From JAMWDF01 sp964645405 (GTDB lineage: Bacteria > Ratteibacteria > UBA8468 > B48-G9 > DSTR01): 64,000 nucleotides of DNA. Location: the NCBI GenBank assembly GCA_964645405.1, contig CAZYCA010000031.1:23575-87574 (forward strand), in the 5' to 3' direction. The translations under genes were made by a program, and so were the position numbers. The notes below the pieces were generated by a model, which searched no databases, was not told where the DNA came from, and saw nothing but the letters and a program-made list of their open reading frames with translations. Positions 30,780 to 39,260 of this stretch are shown in pieces. Each line of letters begins with the position of its first letter. The first letter of the stretch is position 1.

Positions 30780-33440
30780 ATGGTGGGACAAAATAGAGAC
30801 AATTATCACCTTGTTTTGTTTCCGTTTTCCTTTTACGGAAAAACCAGATATTTAATAGAGAAACACCTCAAGGGAAAAAACTTACGCTCTCTGGTTTACC
30901 TTACAGCCCATACCGGTAAAATAGTTGACTTCAAGACAGAACTGTTTTTGACATTAAAAGCGTCTGTTCCTCCTGATACTTTCACTTTAAGGTCCCTGGC
31001 AAAGAAACTGGTAGAAGAGCACTCCAGTAAGCGCATCATCTCCAGTGTAGAAAAATACATCCGCCTTGTAAGGTTGGTTTCCCGGTGTAGCCCTGATATT
31101 CCTGGTTTTTCACTTCCTGGTATGGTGACAGCTATCAGCCAGTTCATTCGTGAAATAAAGGTTCATTCCAGTGTTTCACATCTGAACTGGATTTTTTCCC
31201 GGGTGGCTTCCTATCCCTGGAAATACGAAGAAAGTAAAAAAAAGGCAATGGCGGCACTTAAAATTTTCTCTGCCTACCAGAACGAACTGGAAAAAGAAAA
31301 TCTTCTTGACCAGGAAGACATTTACAGGAAGGCTTCTTCCTATGTGAAACATCTACCTTATTCTCACTTCCTGGTGGAAGGAGTCTATGAAATTCCGGCC
31401 TACCAGCAGGAATTTCTGGCCGCTGTTTTTACCCATATTCCTTCAGGTGTTTTTGCTTTTGTGGATGGTACTTCAGCCCCCATTGATGTCAGAACACTCA
31501 TCCTTTCACAGACACTGAAGACACTGCAACAATTCCACACCTGGCAGGAAGAAAGTTTCTCTTCACTTCCTCCTAATGAAGATATCATTTGCTGGCAATT
31601 TCCCTCAGTGGAAGAAGAGGTTAAAGGAATTATAACTATGATTAAACAGTTCCTGGAAGAACACCCGGAAAGTCGTTTAGAAGACTGTCTGGTAGTCTTT
31701 CCCGAAATGCTGGCTTACCGTGCCCTTGTAAAACGTCTTTTTGCTCGTTACCAGATGCCCTGTGAAATCGTTCCGGGCGTGGCACTCACAGAGGAGCCAG
31801 CAATCAATAGTCTTCTGGATGTTTTCCATTTTCTGGAGACCTGGTCCTGGGAAGCATTAATGTCCATTCTTACCAGCCCATTTTTTCACCGTTTCCAGCA
31901 CCAGCAGGTGGAAACATTTTCTACCTGCTCCAGGCTGAGATGTGAAAGCTGTGGTTATTTCCGGGATGATTTTCAAAAGGAAGAGGGCATTTATTTTGAC
32001 TTGCTCAGGAAACTTCTCCAGTCCATGTCAGGCGCAGCAAGAAAAAGTCTTACTCAATGGTGCAGACACCTGGAGAATATTATTACCAGGCTAAAGTGGA
32101 ATTCAGGAGACGAACAGGTTAATTGTCTTTTCCAGGAATTTCTCTTAGAAGTGAAATCATCCCACCGTTTTACCAGGAAAGAATTTGTAAACTTTTTCCG
32201 GCACGCTCTTTCTCTTATGGAAGTAGAGCAGGGTAGAGGTTACGGCGTAAAGGTAAGTGGCGTCCTGGAAACTGCGGGTCTGGAAAGACATCTATGCATC
32301 ATTGGCGGTGCTACTGACCAGTCCTTACCGTTATCTGCCAGCAAAATGGATATTTTTCTCCCTGACCGGCTAAAGGAAGAGTTAAAGCTGGATACTTTTC
32401 TTTTACGGCTGGCCCGGGAAAGGCTTGATTTGCATCGTTTAACCCAGCAGAACAAGAAAGTCTGCTTTACCTATTCGTCATTATCTCAGGGCCGGCCTCA
32501 AATGAAATCAATTCTCATAAATTCTTATCCGGAAAAGGTCTGGCCTGGTCAGCCGTTTCGCTTTTCTTCTGACCCCCTTTTTACTCCTGACTTCTCGTGG
32601 GAGGAAATAGAGAAATTTCTTTCCCGGGACGGGCGCTGGCAAATCTCCGTCAACGGACTGGAGCAAATTCTGTGTTGTCCATATCGTTTCTTTCTGGAAA
32701 AAATTGCCCGTCTAATTCCTTACCGGGCGCCGGTAGTAGAAGAAGTTCCCCGTTTCTGGGGGGAGATTGTCCACAAAGTTCTGGAAGAAATAGGAAAGAA
32801 ACAGCTGGGGCAGATAATTGAGGCTGGTGCTGTAAGCGAATACAGTGAATATTTCCGGACAAGATTGAACCAGTTGTTAATCTCTGCGAGTGAGGAAAGA
32901 AAAGTCTGTTCACCGCTTATCCGGACTGTTCTTCAGGAAAGATTACCCCTGGTGGTCAGTAAATTAGAAGAAATTCTACGCCAGCATGCAGGAAGGAAGG
33001 TAGTGAGCGTGGAAGAAAAATTTGAGGTTAAAACAAACTCCTGGATTATTACCGGGAAGACTGACAGAATAGAGCAAATATCAGACCAGGAGCTGGAAGT
33101 GATTGACTTTAAAACTGGCACCACAAAACCACCTTCTTACACAGAACATGATTTTACCACCAGGCATCACTTACAGTTACCGCTTTACATCTGGGCTCTG
33201 GAAAAATTGACAAATAAAGTTTACCATGGCTCCATCTGGCAGTTGTCCTATCAGGAAGATTCTGGAAGAGGAGAAAAAAAGTATCCCCGAAAGGGAGTGC
33301 TCTCCTACCTGGAAAGGATGGAAGACTATCTGGAAGATATAGCTTCCCAACTGAAAAGCGGGCAGTTTCCTGCCAGCCCTGATAACCGCCAGATATGCCA
33401 GATGTGTCCACATTTTGCTTACTGTCGCCATGCTTTCTAA
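30780..33440 (+). CDS. addB: AddB-like nuclease/helicase subunit with Fe-S nuclease domain
   Basis: The 886-residue protein resembles the AddB (RexB) subunit of the double-strand break end-processing complex. The N-terminus has a degenerate P-loop (FPFSFYGKT). The C-terminus is a RecB-family nuclease: CCPYRFFLEKIARL, then GKTDRIEQI and VIDFKTG (PD-(D/E)XK residues), and CQMCPHFAYC, which with the earlier Cys forms the CxxCx5C Fe-S staple. Length is shorter than classic AddB (about 1,150). It overlaps addA by 11 bases. The complex resects DNA ends for RecA loading. Confidence 0.85.
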   Translation: MVGQNRDNYHLVLFPFSFYGKTRYLIEKHLKGKNLRSLVYLTAHTGKIVDFKTELFLTLKASVPPDTFTLRSLAKKLVEEHSSKRIISSVEKYIRLVRLVSRCSPDIPGFSLPGMVTAISQFIREIKVHSSVSHLNWIFSRVASYPWKYEESKKKAMAALKIFSAYQNELEKENLLDQEDIYRKASSYVKHLPYSHFLVEGVYEIPAYQQEFLAAVFTHIPSGVFAFVDGTSAPIDVRTLILSQTLKTLQQFHTWQEESFSSLPPNEDIICWQFPSVEEEVKGIITMIKQFLEEHPESRLEDCLVVFPEMLAYRALVKRLFARYQMPCEIVPGVALTEEPAINSLLDVFHFLETWSWEALMSILTSPFFHRFQHQQVETFSTCSRLRCESCGYFRDDFQKEEGIYFDLLRKLLQSMSGAARKSLTQWCRHLENIITRLKWNSGDEQVNCLFQEFLLEVKSSHRFTRKEFVNFFRHALSLMEVEQGRGYGVKVSGVLETAGLERHLCIIGGATDQSLPLSASKMDIFLPDRLKEELKLDTFLLRLARERLDLHRLTQQNKKVCFTYSSLSQGRPQMKSILINSYPEKVWPGQPFRFSSDPLFTPDFSWEEIEKFLSRDGRWQISVNGLEQILCCPYRFFLEKIARLIPYRAPVVEEVPRFWGEIVHKVLEEIGKKQLGQIIEAGAVSEYSEYFRTRLNQLLISASEERKVCSPLIRTVLQERLPLVVSKLEEILRQHAGRKVVSVEEKFEVKTNSWIITGKTDRIEQISDQELEVIDFKTGTTKPPSYTEHDFTTRHHLQLPLYIWALEKLTNKVYHGSIWQLSYQEDSGRGEKKYPRKGVLSYLERMEDYLEDIASQLKSGQFPASPDNRQICQMCPHFAYCRHAF

Positions 33441-36003
33441 ATTTCAGGTTACTGTAATTGAAGCATCAGCAGGTACAGGAAAAACTCACTACCTGACAGA
33501 GTATTTCCTTTCCCTTCTGGAGAAAAAGAACCTTGCCAGAAGTATCCTGAGAATTATGGCTATAACCTTCTCGGATAAGTCAGCGATAGAGATGAAGCAA
33601 AGAATTCTAAAGCGGATAAGTGAGGTTTCTAAAAATCTTGGTGCCTGGGAATATCTGGAGCTGGAAAACGCTCTTCTGCGACTGCGTGTCTCCACTATTC
33701 ATTCTTTCTGTCGGTTTCTCCTGCAACGTTTTTCCCACCATATAAAAGTAGACCCTTTCTTCAGTATTATTGACGAAAGTGAATCTGACCGTCTCTTTGA
33801 GGAATCTCTGGCAGCCTACCTCAATCAACCCCGGACAGATGCACGGTTTTTGTCCCTGACAAAAGACCTGTCTGTCAGTTCCATCATGAGATTCTGCCAG
33901 CAGCTACACAGGACTCATCCTTATGTTTTCCTGGGAAAACCACAACCTGCGCCCCTGACCAGTCAGCTGGCCAGCATATACCAGACCGTCCGCTCTGTCC
34001 ACTGGCAACTTAAATCAGAAAATTCCTATCTGGACTTCAATGACCTGGAGTGCCTGAGCTATGAACTATTAAAGAACAATCCTTCTTCCCTGGTGGTACT
34101 GGAAGATTTTGACGAGCATATTTTATTCCTTCTGGTTGACGAGTTTCAGGACACAAATATTCTCCAGTGGGAAATTATAAAAAGTTTAACAGAAGAGTGG
34201 GTTTCCGGGCAGGGAGCCAGGGCGGAAAGCGGTCAGTCCTACGGGCTGTTAGTTGTAGGTGACCGGAAACAATCCATTTATTCCTTCCGTGGAGCAGAAA
34301 GCACTGTTTTTGACCTGGCTTTATCCTTTTTTTCTCCGCGGGCAGAAAGAAAACAACTTTCCATCAGTCAGAGAAGCTGTCCGTACGTTATTGGCTTTAT
34401 CAACAGACTCTTCGGGAGTATTGTTCCCTGGAATACCCAGACGCTGCTGCCCAACCAGGAAAGGTTCTTTTCACCAGAAGACTCTGCTGTGGAGATTAAA
34501 ATTCTTCCCGAAGGCAGCCAGAAAGAAGAAGAATTTAAATGGGTAAGTTCTCGTATCCAGGAGCTGATAGCCCGGGGGAAGACTGTCTACCACAGAAATG
34601 GGACCAGAAGACGAATCAGTTTCCGTGATATTGCCATACTGATGAGAAGGCGCGGTCCCAGTTTACCCGTCCTGGAAAGGATACTGATGCAGTCTGGGAT
34701 TCCTTATCTTGTCGTTGGCGGGATTGGCTTCTATCAGGAACCGGAGATTCGTTTTCTTCTTTCTTTAATCTTTGCTCTTTCAGATGGAAGTGACAGTCAT
34801 GCTATCTGGAATCTGGCTCACAGCCGTTTTCACCTGAGCAAAGAAAAGGTAGATTTCTGGAGACAGCGTCTCTCTTTCCTTCCTCCTGCGGAGCTGATGG
34901 AGGAAATTCTGAAGGAGATAAACTTCCGGGAAAATCTTTCCACCCAGCAGGAAGCTAATGTGGAAAAACTGTTAAGTTTGTTAGAGGGTCAATCTGCCGC
35001 CTCATTTTTCCGCAATGCCCAGAAGCTCAGAAAAGCCTGTCACATAGTAACGGAACCAAAGGCAGATATTTTTTCTGAAGACGAAGATGCTGTGAGACTG
35101 TTAACCATTCACGGTGCAAAAGGGTTAGAGTTTCCAGCTGTTTTTGTTATTAACCTGGAAGATGGTGCTGTTACGGACCATTCTCCACTTATGTATGAAA
35201 AAAATGTATCTACTTCAACTGGTTACTCCTTCGTTTTGAAACGGGAAGCTACTACATCTCAGAAGAAGTTCTTTACTGAATGTTTAACTGCAGAAGAATA
35301 CCGAATTTTCTATGTGGCAGTCACCCGGGCAAGTCAATACCTTTTTCTTTCCGGTCTGGACCGACCAAAAAGCTTATGGGTGGCAATGACAAAGAAACTG
35401 GAAAAGGACTACCCTGCCGGTACCCCACAGAGTTTTTCTTTACCAGTGGAAGATAAAACTATTCCTGTTAGAGCAGAAAAAAAGAGTTTTCTGCCGCAGG
35501 TTACATCTTATTCCGCCACTGAACTGGAGGTAAGGAGTTTCTCACGGCTGCAACAGGGAGAACTGCTGCACCGTGTCTTGGCCGAAATTTCTAAAGGTAT
35601 CATCCCTGCCGAAGAACCCTTCGTTTCTCAGAGGCTTGCTTTTTACTACACAAAGAGTCTCTGGAGGGGAAAAAAATCGTGGCTGGAGTATCTGCAAAAA
35701 ATTATTAGCCTGCTTCTTTCCCGTCGCGAAATACTGCAGATTATTCTACCCGTGCCCGGTTCTTACGCTGAGTTACCGTTTGTTATTGAAAACAACAACC
35801 AAATTATCCACGGTGTAATAGATAGAATTATAGTAAGAGATAACCGGGTGCATGTTTATGATTACAAACTCACAGGTAGTTATGAGGAAAAATACCGGCA
35901 GCAGATAGAGATTTATCTTCTGGCTGCCAGAAAGATGTTTCCTGGTTATCGGGTGTGCGGAGGGATTATCATCCTGGAGAAAGCAAGAATCATTAATTTT
36001 TGA
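33430..36003 (+). CDS. addA: AddA-like UvrD-family helicase-nuclease
   Basis: The 857-residue protein has all SF1A helicase motifs: ASAGTGKTHYLTEY (I), LLVDEFQDTN (II), VVGDRKQSIYSFRGAE (III), LTIHGAKGLEFPAVFVINLEDG-type segment (V) and FYVAVTRASQYLFLSG (VI). The C-terminal 130 residues form a RecB-like nuclease with GVIDRIIV and VYDYKL plus the QIEIYLLAA helix. ATG at 33430 sits in the addB stop region (CATGCTTTCTAA), giving an 11-base overlap, and yields a P-loop near residue 10 as in AddA. It is shorter than Bacillus AddA (about 1,230). Confidence 0.88.
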   Translation: MLSKFQVTVIEASAGTGKTHYLTEYFLSLLEKKNLARSILRIMAITFSDKSAIEMKQRILKRISEVSKNLGAWEYLELENALLRLRVSTIHSFCRFLLQRFSHHIKVDPFFSIIDESESDRLFEESLAAYLNQPRTDARFLSLTKDLSVSSIMRFCQQLHRTHPYVFLGKPQPAPLTSQLASIYQTVRSVHWQLKSENSYLDFNDLECLSYELLKNNPSSLVVLEDFDEHILFLLVDEFQDTNILQWEIIKSLTEEWVSGQGARAESGQSYGLLVVGDRKQSIYSFRGAESTVFDLALSFFSPRAERKQLSISQRSCPYVIGFINRLFGSIVPWNTQTLLPNQERFFSPEDSAVEIKILPEGSQKEEEFKWVSSRIQELIARGKTVYHRNGTRRRISFRDIAILMRRRGPSLPVLERILMQSGIPYLVVGGIGFYQEPEIRFLLSLIFALSDGSDSHAIWNLAHSRFHLSKEKVDFWRQRLSFLPPAELMEEILKEINFRENLSTQQEANVEKLLSLLEGQSAASFFRNAQKLRKACHIVTEPKADIFSEDEDAVRLLTIHGAKGLEFPAVFVINLEDGAVTDHSPLMYEKNVSTSTGYSFVLKREATTSQKKFFTECLTAEEYRIFYVAVTRASQYLFLSGLDRPKSLWVAMTKKLEKDYPAGTPQSFSLPVEDKTIPVRAEKKSFLPQVTSYSATELEVRSFSRLQQGELLHRVLAEISKGIIPAEEPFVSQRLAFYYTKSLWRGKKSWLEYLQKIISLLLSRREILQIILPVPGSYAELPFVIENNNQIIHGVIDRIIVRDNRVHVYDYKLTGSYEEKYRQQIEIYLLAARKMFPGYRVCGGIIILEKARIINF

Positions 36004-36009
36004 TCGGTT

Positions 36010-36038
36010 TTGTGGTCAGGGCGAAAAAATTATAGAAT
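36010..36038 (+). promoter_or_regulatory. promoter of the nucleotide-sugar dehydrogenase gene
   Basis: -35 TTGTGG at 36010-36015 and -10 TAGAAT at 36033-36038 are 17 bases apart, predicting a start near 36045 and a leader of about 15 bases before the ATG at 36060. Confidence 0.55.
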
Positions 36039-36059
36039 TTATGTGGTTCAGAGAAAAAA

Positions 36060-37376
36060 ATGAAGAAAAATATAAGCCTGCAAGTTTTTTGCGAAAAAGT
36101 CAGGAAAAGAGAATGCCTTGTTGGTATCATTGGACTGGGATATGTTGGTCTGCCTTTACTCCTGCGTTTTGCTGAGGAATCTTTTCTGGTTATGGGTTTT
36201 GATAGTGACCCGGAAAAGATAGAAAAGCTTAAATCAGGTCAGTCCTACATCAGGCATCTGGCTGCGGAAAGGATTCAGGCTGTGAGGAAAAATCTTGTTC
36301 TTACTACGGACATGAAAAGACTCCATGAACCAGATGCTATACTTGTTTGTCTCCCCACTCCTTTGAATAGTTCCCGTGAACCGGATTTATCTTACCTGAA
36401 AAAGGCAGCGGAAAACATTTGCTCCTGTTTACGTCCAGGACAGCTGATTTCCTTAGAATCAACATCCTACCCTGGAACCACCCGGGAAATTTTTCACTCA
36501 CGGTTTGCCTCCTCAGGGCTGAGAGCAGGTCAGGACTATTTCCTGATTTATTCACCAGAAAGGGAAGACCCCGGCAATCCTGCATTCTCGGTCAGTTCCA
36601 TTCCTAAATTAGTCGGTGGATTGACCAAAAAATGTACCAGAGCAGGACTGTGTCTTTACGGAAGTATAGTCCAGACTGTTATTCCTGTTTCCTCCCCGGA
36701 AGTTGCGGAAGCCTCCAAACTTCTGGAAAACATCTATCGCGCTGTTAACATCGCTCTGGTCAACGAATTGAAACTGCTTTTTTCCCGTATGGGCATTGAC
36801 ATCTGGGAAGTGATTGCCGCAGCCAGAACCAAACCGTTCGGATTTCAAGCATTCTACCCCGGTCCTGGCCTGGGCGGTCATTGCATCCCGGTTGACCCTT
36901 TTTATCTTACCTGGAAAGCCAGGCAGTATGATTTTCATACCTCCTTCATTGAACTGGCGGGTGAAATCAATTCTGCCATGCCTTATCATGTAGTAGAAAG
37001 AGTAATCTACGGACTTAACCAGATTGGTCGGAGTATCAAAAAAAGCCGCATCCTTCTGGTGGGTATTGCCTACAAAAAGGATGTGGATGATATAAGGGAA
37101 TCACCAGCCTTTAAAATCTGGAAGATTTTATTAAATTATGGTGCCAAAGTCCATTACTTTGACCCCTATGTTCCCCGGGTTTTGCGCACAAGGCAGTTTG
37201 AGAGAAAAGTTTTTTCTATAAAACTAAACAGGAAAAATTTGAGTCGCTACGATGCGGCTATTATTGTGACTAATCACTCCCATGTAGATTACCAGCTAAT
37301 TCGGTCCTGTGTACCGCTGGTTGTTGATACCAGACACGTCTTTTCCCGAAGGTATCGTAACGTCATTTCTGCCTGA
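36060..37376 (+). CDS. nucleotide-sugar (UDP-GlcNAc/UDP-Glc type) 6-dehydrogenase
   Basis: Four-electron oxidation of a UDP-sugar to its uronic acid for surface polysaccharide. In 438 residues: the NAD-binding VGIIGLGYVGLPLLLRFAE, SLESTSYPGTT, the EKDP-like YSPEREDPGNP, and the catalytic Cys in GPGLGGHCIPVDPFYL (about residue 275), then the C-terminal domain with GIAYKKDVDDIRESPA. The PGTTREI and HCIPVDPFYL versions fit the WbpA/UDP-N-acetylglucosamine 6-dehydrogenase branch better than UDP-glucose dehydrogenase, but substrate is inference. Supports capsule or O-antigen synthesis with the ligase-like gene. Confidence 0.9.
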   Translation: MKKNISLQVFCEKVRKRECLVGIIGLGYVGLPLLLRFAEESFLVMGFDSDPEKIEKLKSGQSYIRHLAAERIQAVRKNLVLTTDMKRLHEPDAILVCLPTPLNSSREPDLSYLKKAAENICSCLRPGQLISLESTSYPGTTREIFHSRFASSGLRAGQDYFLIYSPEREDPGNPAFSVSSIPKLVGGLTKKCTRAGLCLYGSIVQTVIPVSSPEVAEASKLLENIYRAVNIALVNELKLLFSRMGIDIWEVIAAARTKPFGFQAFYPGPGLGGHCIPVDPFYLTWKARQYDFHTSFIELAGEINSAMPYHVVERVIYGLNQIGRSIKKSRILLVGIAYKKDVDDIRESPAFKIWKILLNYGAKVHYFDPYVPRVLRTRQFERKVFSIKLNRKNLSRYDAAIIVTNHSHVDYQLIRSCVPLVVDTRHVFSRRYRNVISA

Positions 37377-37395
37377 GAACTTTTCGCAGGAGATT

Positions 37396-37424
37396 TTGAC
37401 AGGGCAAGAAAAAAATTCTATAAT
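37396..37424 (+). promoter_or_regulatory. strong sigma-70 promoter of the GerMN gene (leaderless geometry)
   Basis: Perfect TTGACA (37396-37401), 17-base spacer, perfect TATAAT (37419-37424). The expected start, 37431-37434, falls at most 3 bases before the ATG at 37434, and no Shine-Dalgarno sequence is present, so the mRNA should be leaderless or nearly so. Confidence 0.85.
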
Positions 37425-37433
37425 TTTTTTGCG

Positions 37434-37991
37434 ATGAAAAAGTCAGAAAAGATAGCCGCCTGGGTACTTTCAGGGATATTAGTCCTTCTGGTGGGAATAT
37501 GGTTGAGTTTGAAGCAGGGATGGTGGATTCCGTTACCAGGGGTGCAGGTGGAAGTCTATTTTATGCGCCCGGGTCCGGTGCAGGCCCAGCTTGTTCCGGT
37601 AAGGAGACTTGCTAAGGGTAGCAAACTGGAAGAGCGCTTGAAAACTGCTATAGAACTGGTAATTTCTGGTCCGAGTGAAGAAGAAAAAAGAGAAGGATTT
37701 TATAGTGCGATCCCGACGGAAACAAAACTTCTGGATTGCCGGGTGGACAAAGAAGGAATGGTTTTCCTTGATTTTTCAGAGGATGTAGAAAAAGGCGGGG
37801 GAACCCAGGAAATGGAAGAAAGACTGGCGCAAATTGTCTTTACAGCTACCCAGTTTTCTGAAATCAGGTGTGTCCAGCTACTCATTGACGGGAAAACGGT
37901 GAAGTATTTTAGTGGAGAAGGAATTACGGAGGTAGAACATCCTCTCACGAGGGCTGATTTCACCCAGTTTAACCAGGGAGGTTCCAGGTGA
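37434..37991 (+). CDS. membrane-anchored GerMN-domain protein
   Basis: The 185-residue protein has one N-terminal membrane helix (about residues 9-27) and an extracytoplasmic GerMN domain (about 38-170), recognised by VEVYFMRPG, RLKTAIELVISGPSEEE, the IPTETKLLDCRVDKEGMVFLDFSED block and CVQLLIDGKTVKYFSG. GerMN is found in sporulation protein GerM and in lipoproteins of non-sporeformers, with a presumed peptidoglycan-related role. Its stop overlaps the GTG start of rpmE. No sporulation genes are seen, so the GerM name is not used. Confidence 0.85.
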   Translation: MKKSEKIAAWVLSGILVLLVGIWLSLKQGWWIPLPGVQVEVYFMRPGPVQAQLVPVRRLAKGSKLEERLKTAIELVISGPSEEEKREGFYSAIPTETKLLDCRVDKEGMVFLDFSEDVEKGGGTQEMEERLAQIVFTATQFSEIRCVQLLIDGKTVKYFSGEGITEVEHPLTRADFTQFNQGGSR

Positions 37992-38188
37992 AGGAAAAAA
38001 TTCATCCGCGTTATGGTGAGGCCACAATTATCTGTGCCTGTGGCAATGTCGTTAAGACCCGTTCCACAAAAAAAGAAATCAAGGTAGACATCTGTTCTAA
38101 CTGCCATCCCTATTTCACCGGAAAGCAGAAGTTTGTGGACAGCGCCGGCAGGGTGGAACGTTTCAGAAAGAAATATGGTCAAGGCTGA
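37988..38188 (+). CDS. rpmE: 50S ribosomal protein L31 (zinc-binding form)
   Basis: The 66-residue product starts MKEKIHPRYGEATIICACGN and has four cysteines (16, 18, 36, 39), the C+ zinc form. Start codon is GTG at 37988, overlapping the preceding TGA (GTGA), with GGGAGG 9 bases before. It leads the rpmE-prfA-...-prmC-murA arrangement seen widely among bacteria. Confidence 0.96.
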   Translation: MKEKIHPRYGEATIICACGNVVKTRSTKKEIKVDICSNCHPYFTGKQKFVDSAGRVERFRKKYGQG

Positions 38189-39260
38189 TTTGTGTTTAAA
38201 TGACGGATCAGTTTTACGGGAAAAAATAGCAGGGTTATTATCAGAATACCGGGTTTTGCTGGACAATATAACCAGGACTGCTGGAAAAGACCCCAGGAGC
38301 CTTCCTTCACTTCTAAAGAGACTGGCAGAGATAGAACCTGTGGTGCAGGACTACCAGAAACTGGAAGCTCTGTCTTTCAGAATAGCAGATTACCAGAATA
38401 TGATACAGTCCGAGAAGGACCCGGAGATGAAAATGCTTGTCAGGGAGGAACTGAATGCAGTTAAACAGCAATATGAACAACTCCAGCAGAGTATTGCCCG
38501 GCGTCTTTCTCCCGGGCAGGCTGACGATGAGAAAAACGCCCTGGTAGAGATCCGCCAGGGTACCGGGGGTCAGGAGGCCTGCCTTTTTGCCAGGGATTTA
38601 TTCAGAATGTACACTCGCTACTGTCAAAAGCACGGTTACCAGGTAGAAATTTTTAATTCTCATGTTTCCGAAAAAGGTGGATTTAAGGAAATCATTTTTC
38701 TGGTTAAAGGCAGGGGTGCTTACGGCCGTCTGAAATACGAGAGTGGAGTTCACCGGGTCCAGCGTGTTCCAGAAACAGAAAGCAGCGGTCGTATCCACAC
38801 ATCAGCGGCTACAGTAGCAGTCCTTCCAGAGGTCCAGGAGGAAGAAGTCTTTATCGATCCCAAAGACTTAAAAATTGACACTTTTTGTTCCTCAGGGGCT
38901 GGTGGCCAGCATGTTAACAAAACTGCTTCCGCAGTCCGTATTACACACCTGCCAACCGGCATTGTTGTCACCTGCCAGGATGAACGTTCTCAAATTCAAA
39001 ACCGCAGCCGGGCATTAAAAATTTTACGGGCGAGATTGCAGCAATTGAGTAAATCCGAATTGAAGAGACGTCTTGACACAGAACGAAGGATGCAGGTAAA
39101 AACTGGTGACAGGAGCGAAAAGATAAGAACCTATAACTTTCCGCAGAACAGAGTGACTGACCACCGGCTCGGACTGACAATCTATCAGCTGGACGCTGTG
39201 CTGGATGGAGAAATAGACGAACTGGTGGAAGGCTGTCGGAAAGCAGCGGAGGAGATATGA
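38175..39260 (+). CDS. prfA: peptide chain release factor 1
   Basis: RF1 releases peptides at UAA and UAG. The 361-residue product carries GVHRVQRVPETESSGRIHTS, where PET fits the PxT codon-recognition tripeptide of RF1, and SSGAGGQHVNKTASAVRI with the catalytic GGQ (about residue 243). The start ATG at 38175 lies inside the end of rpmE (14-base overlap); the frame's earlier ATG at 38133 would add 14 unrelated residues. Its stop overlaps the next gene as ATGA. It works with PrmC, encoded two genes downstream, which methylates the GGQ glutamine. Confidence 0.96.
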   Translation: MVKADLCLNDGSVLREKIAGLLSEYRVLLDNITRTAGKDPRSLPSLLKRLAEIEPVVQDYQKLEALSFRIADYQNMIQSEKDPEMKMLVREELNAVKQQYEQLQQSIARRLSPGQADDEKNALVEIRQGTGGQEACLFARDLFRMYTRYCQKHGYQVEIFNSHVSEKGGFKEIIFLVKGRGAYGRLKYESGVHRVQRVPETESSGRIHTSAATVAVLPEVQEEEVFIDPKDLKIDTFCSSGAGGQHVNKTASAVRITHLPTGIVVTCQDERSQIQNRSRALKILRARLQQLSKSELKRRLDTERRMQVKTGDRSEKIRTYNFPQNRVTDHRLGLTIYQLDAVLDGEIDELVEGCRKAAEEI

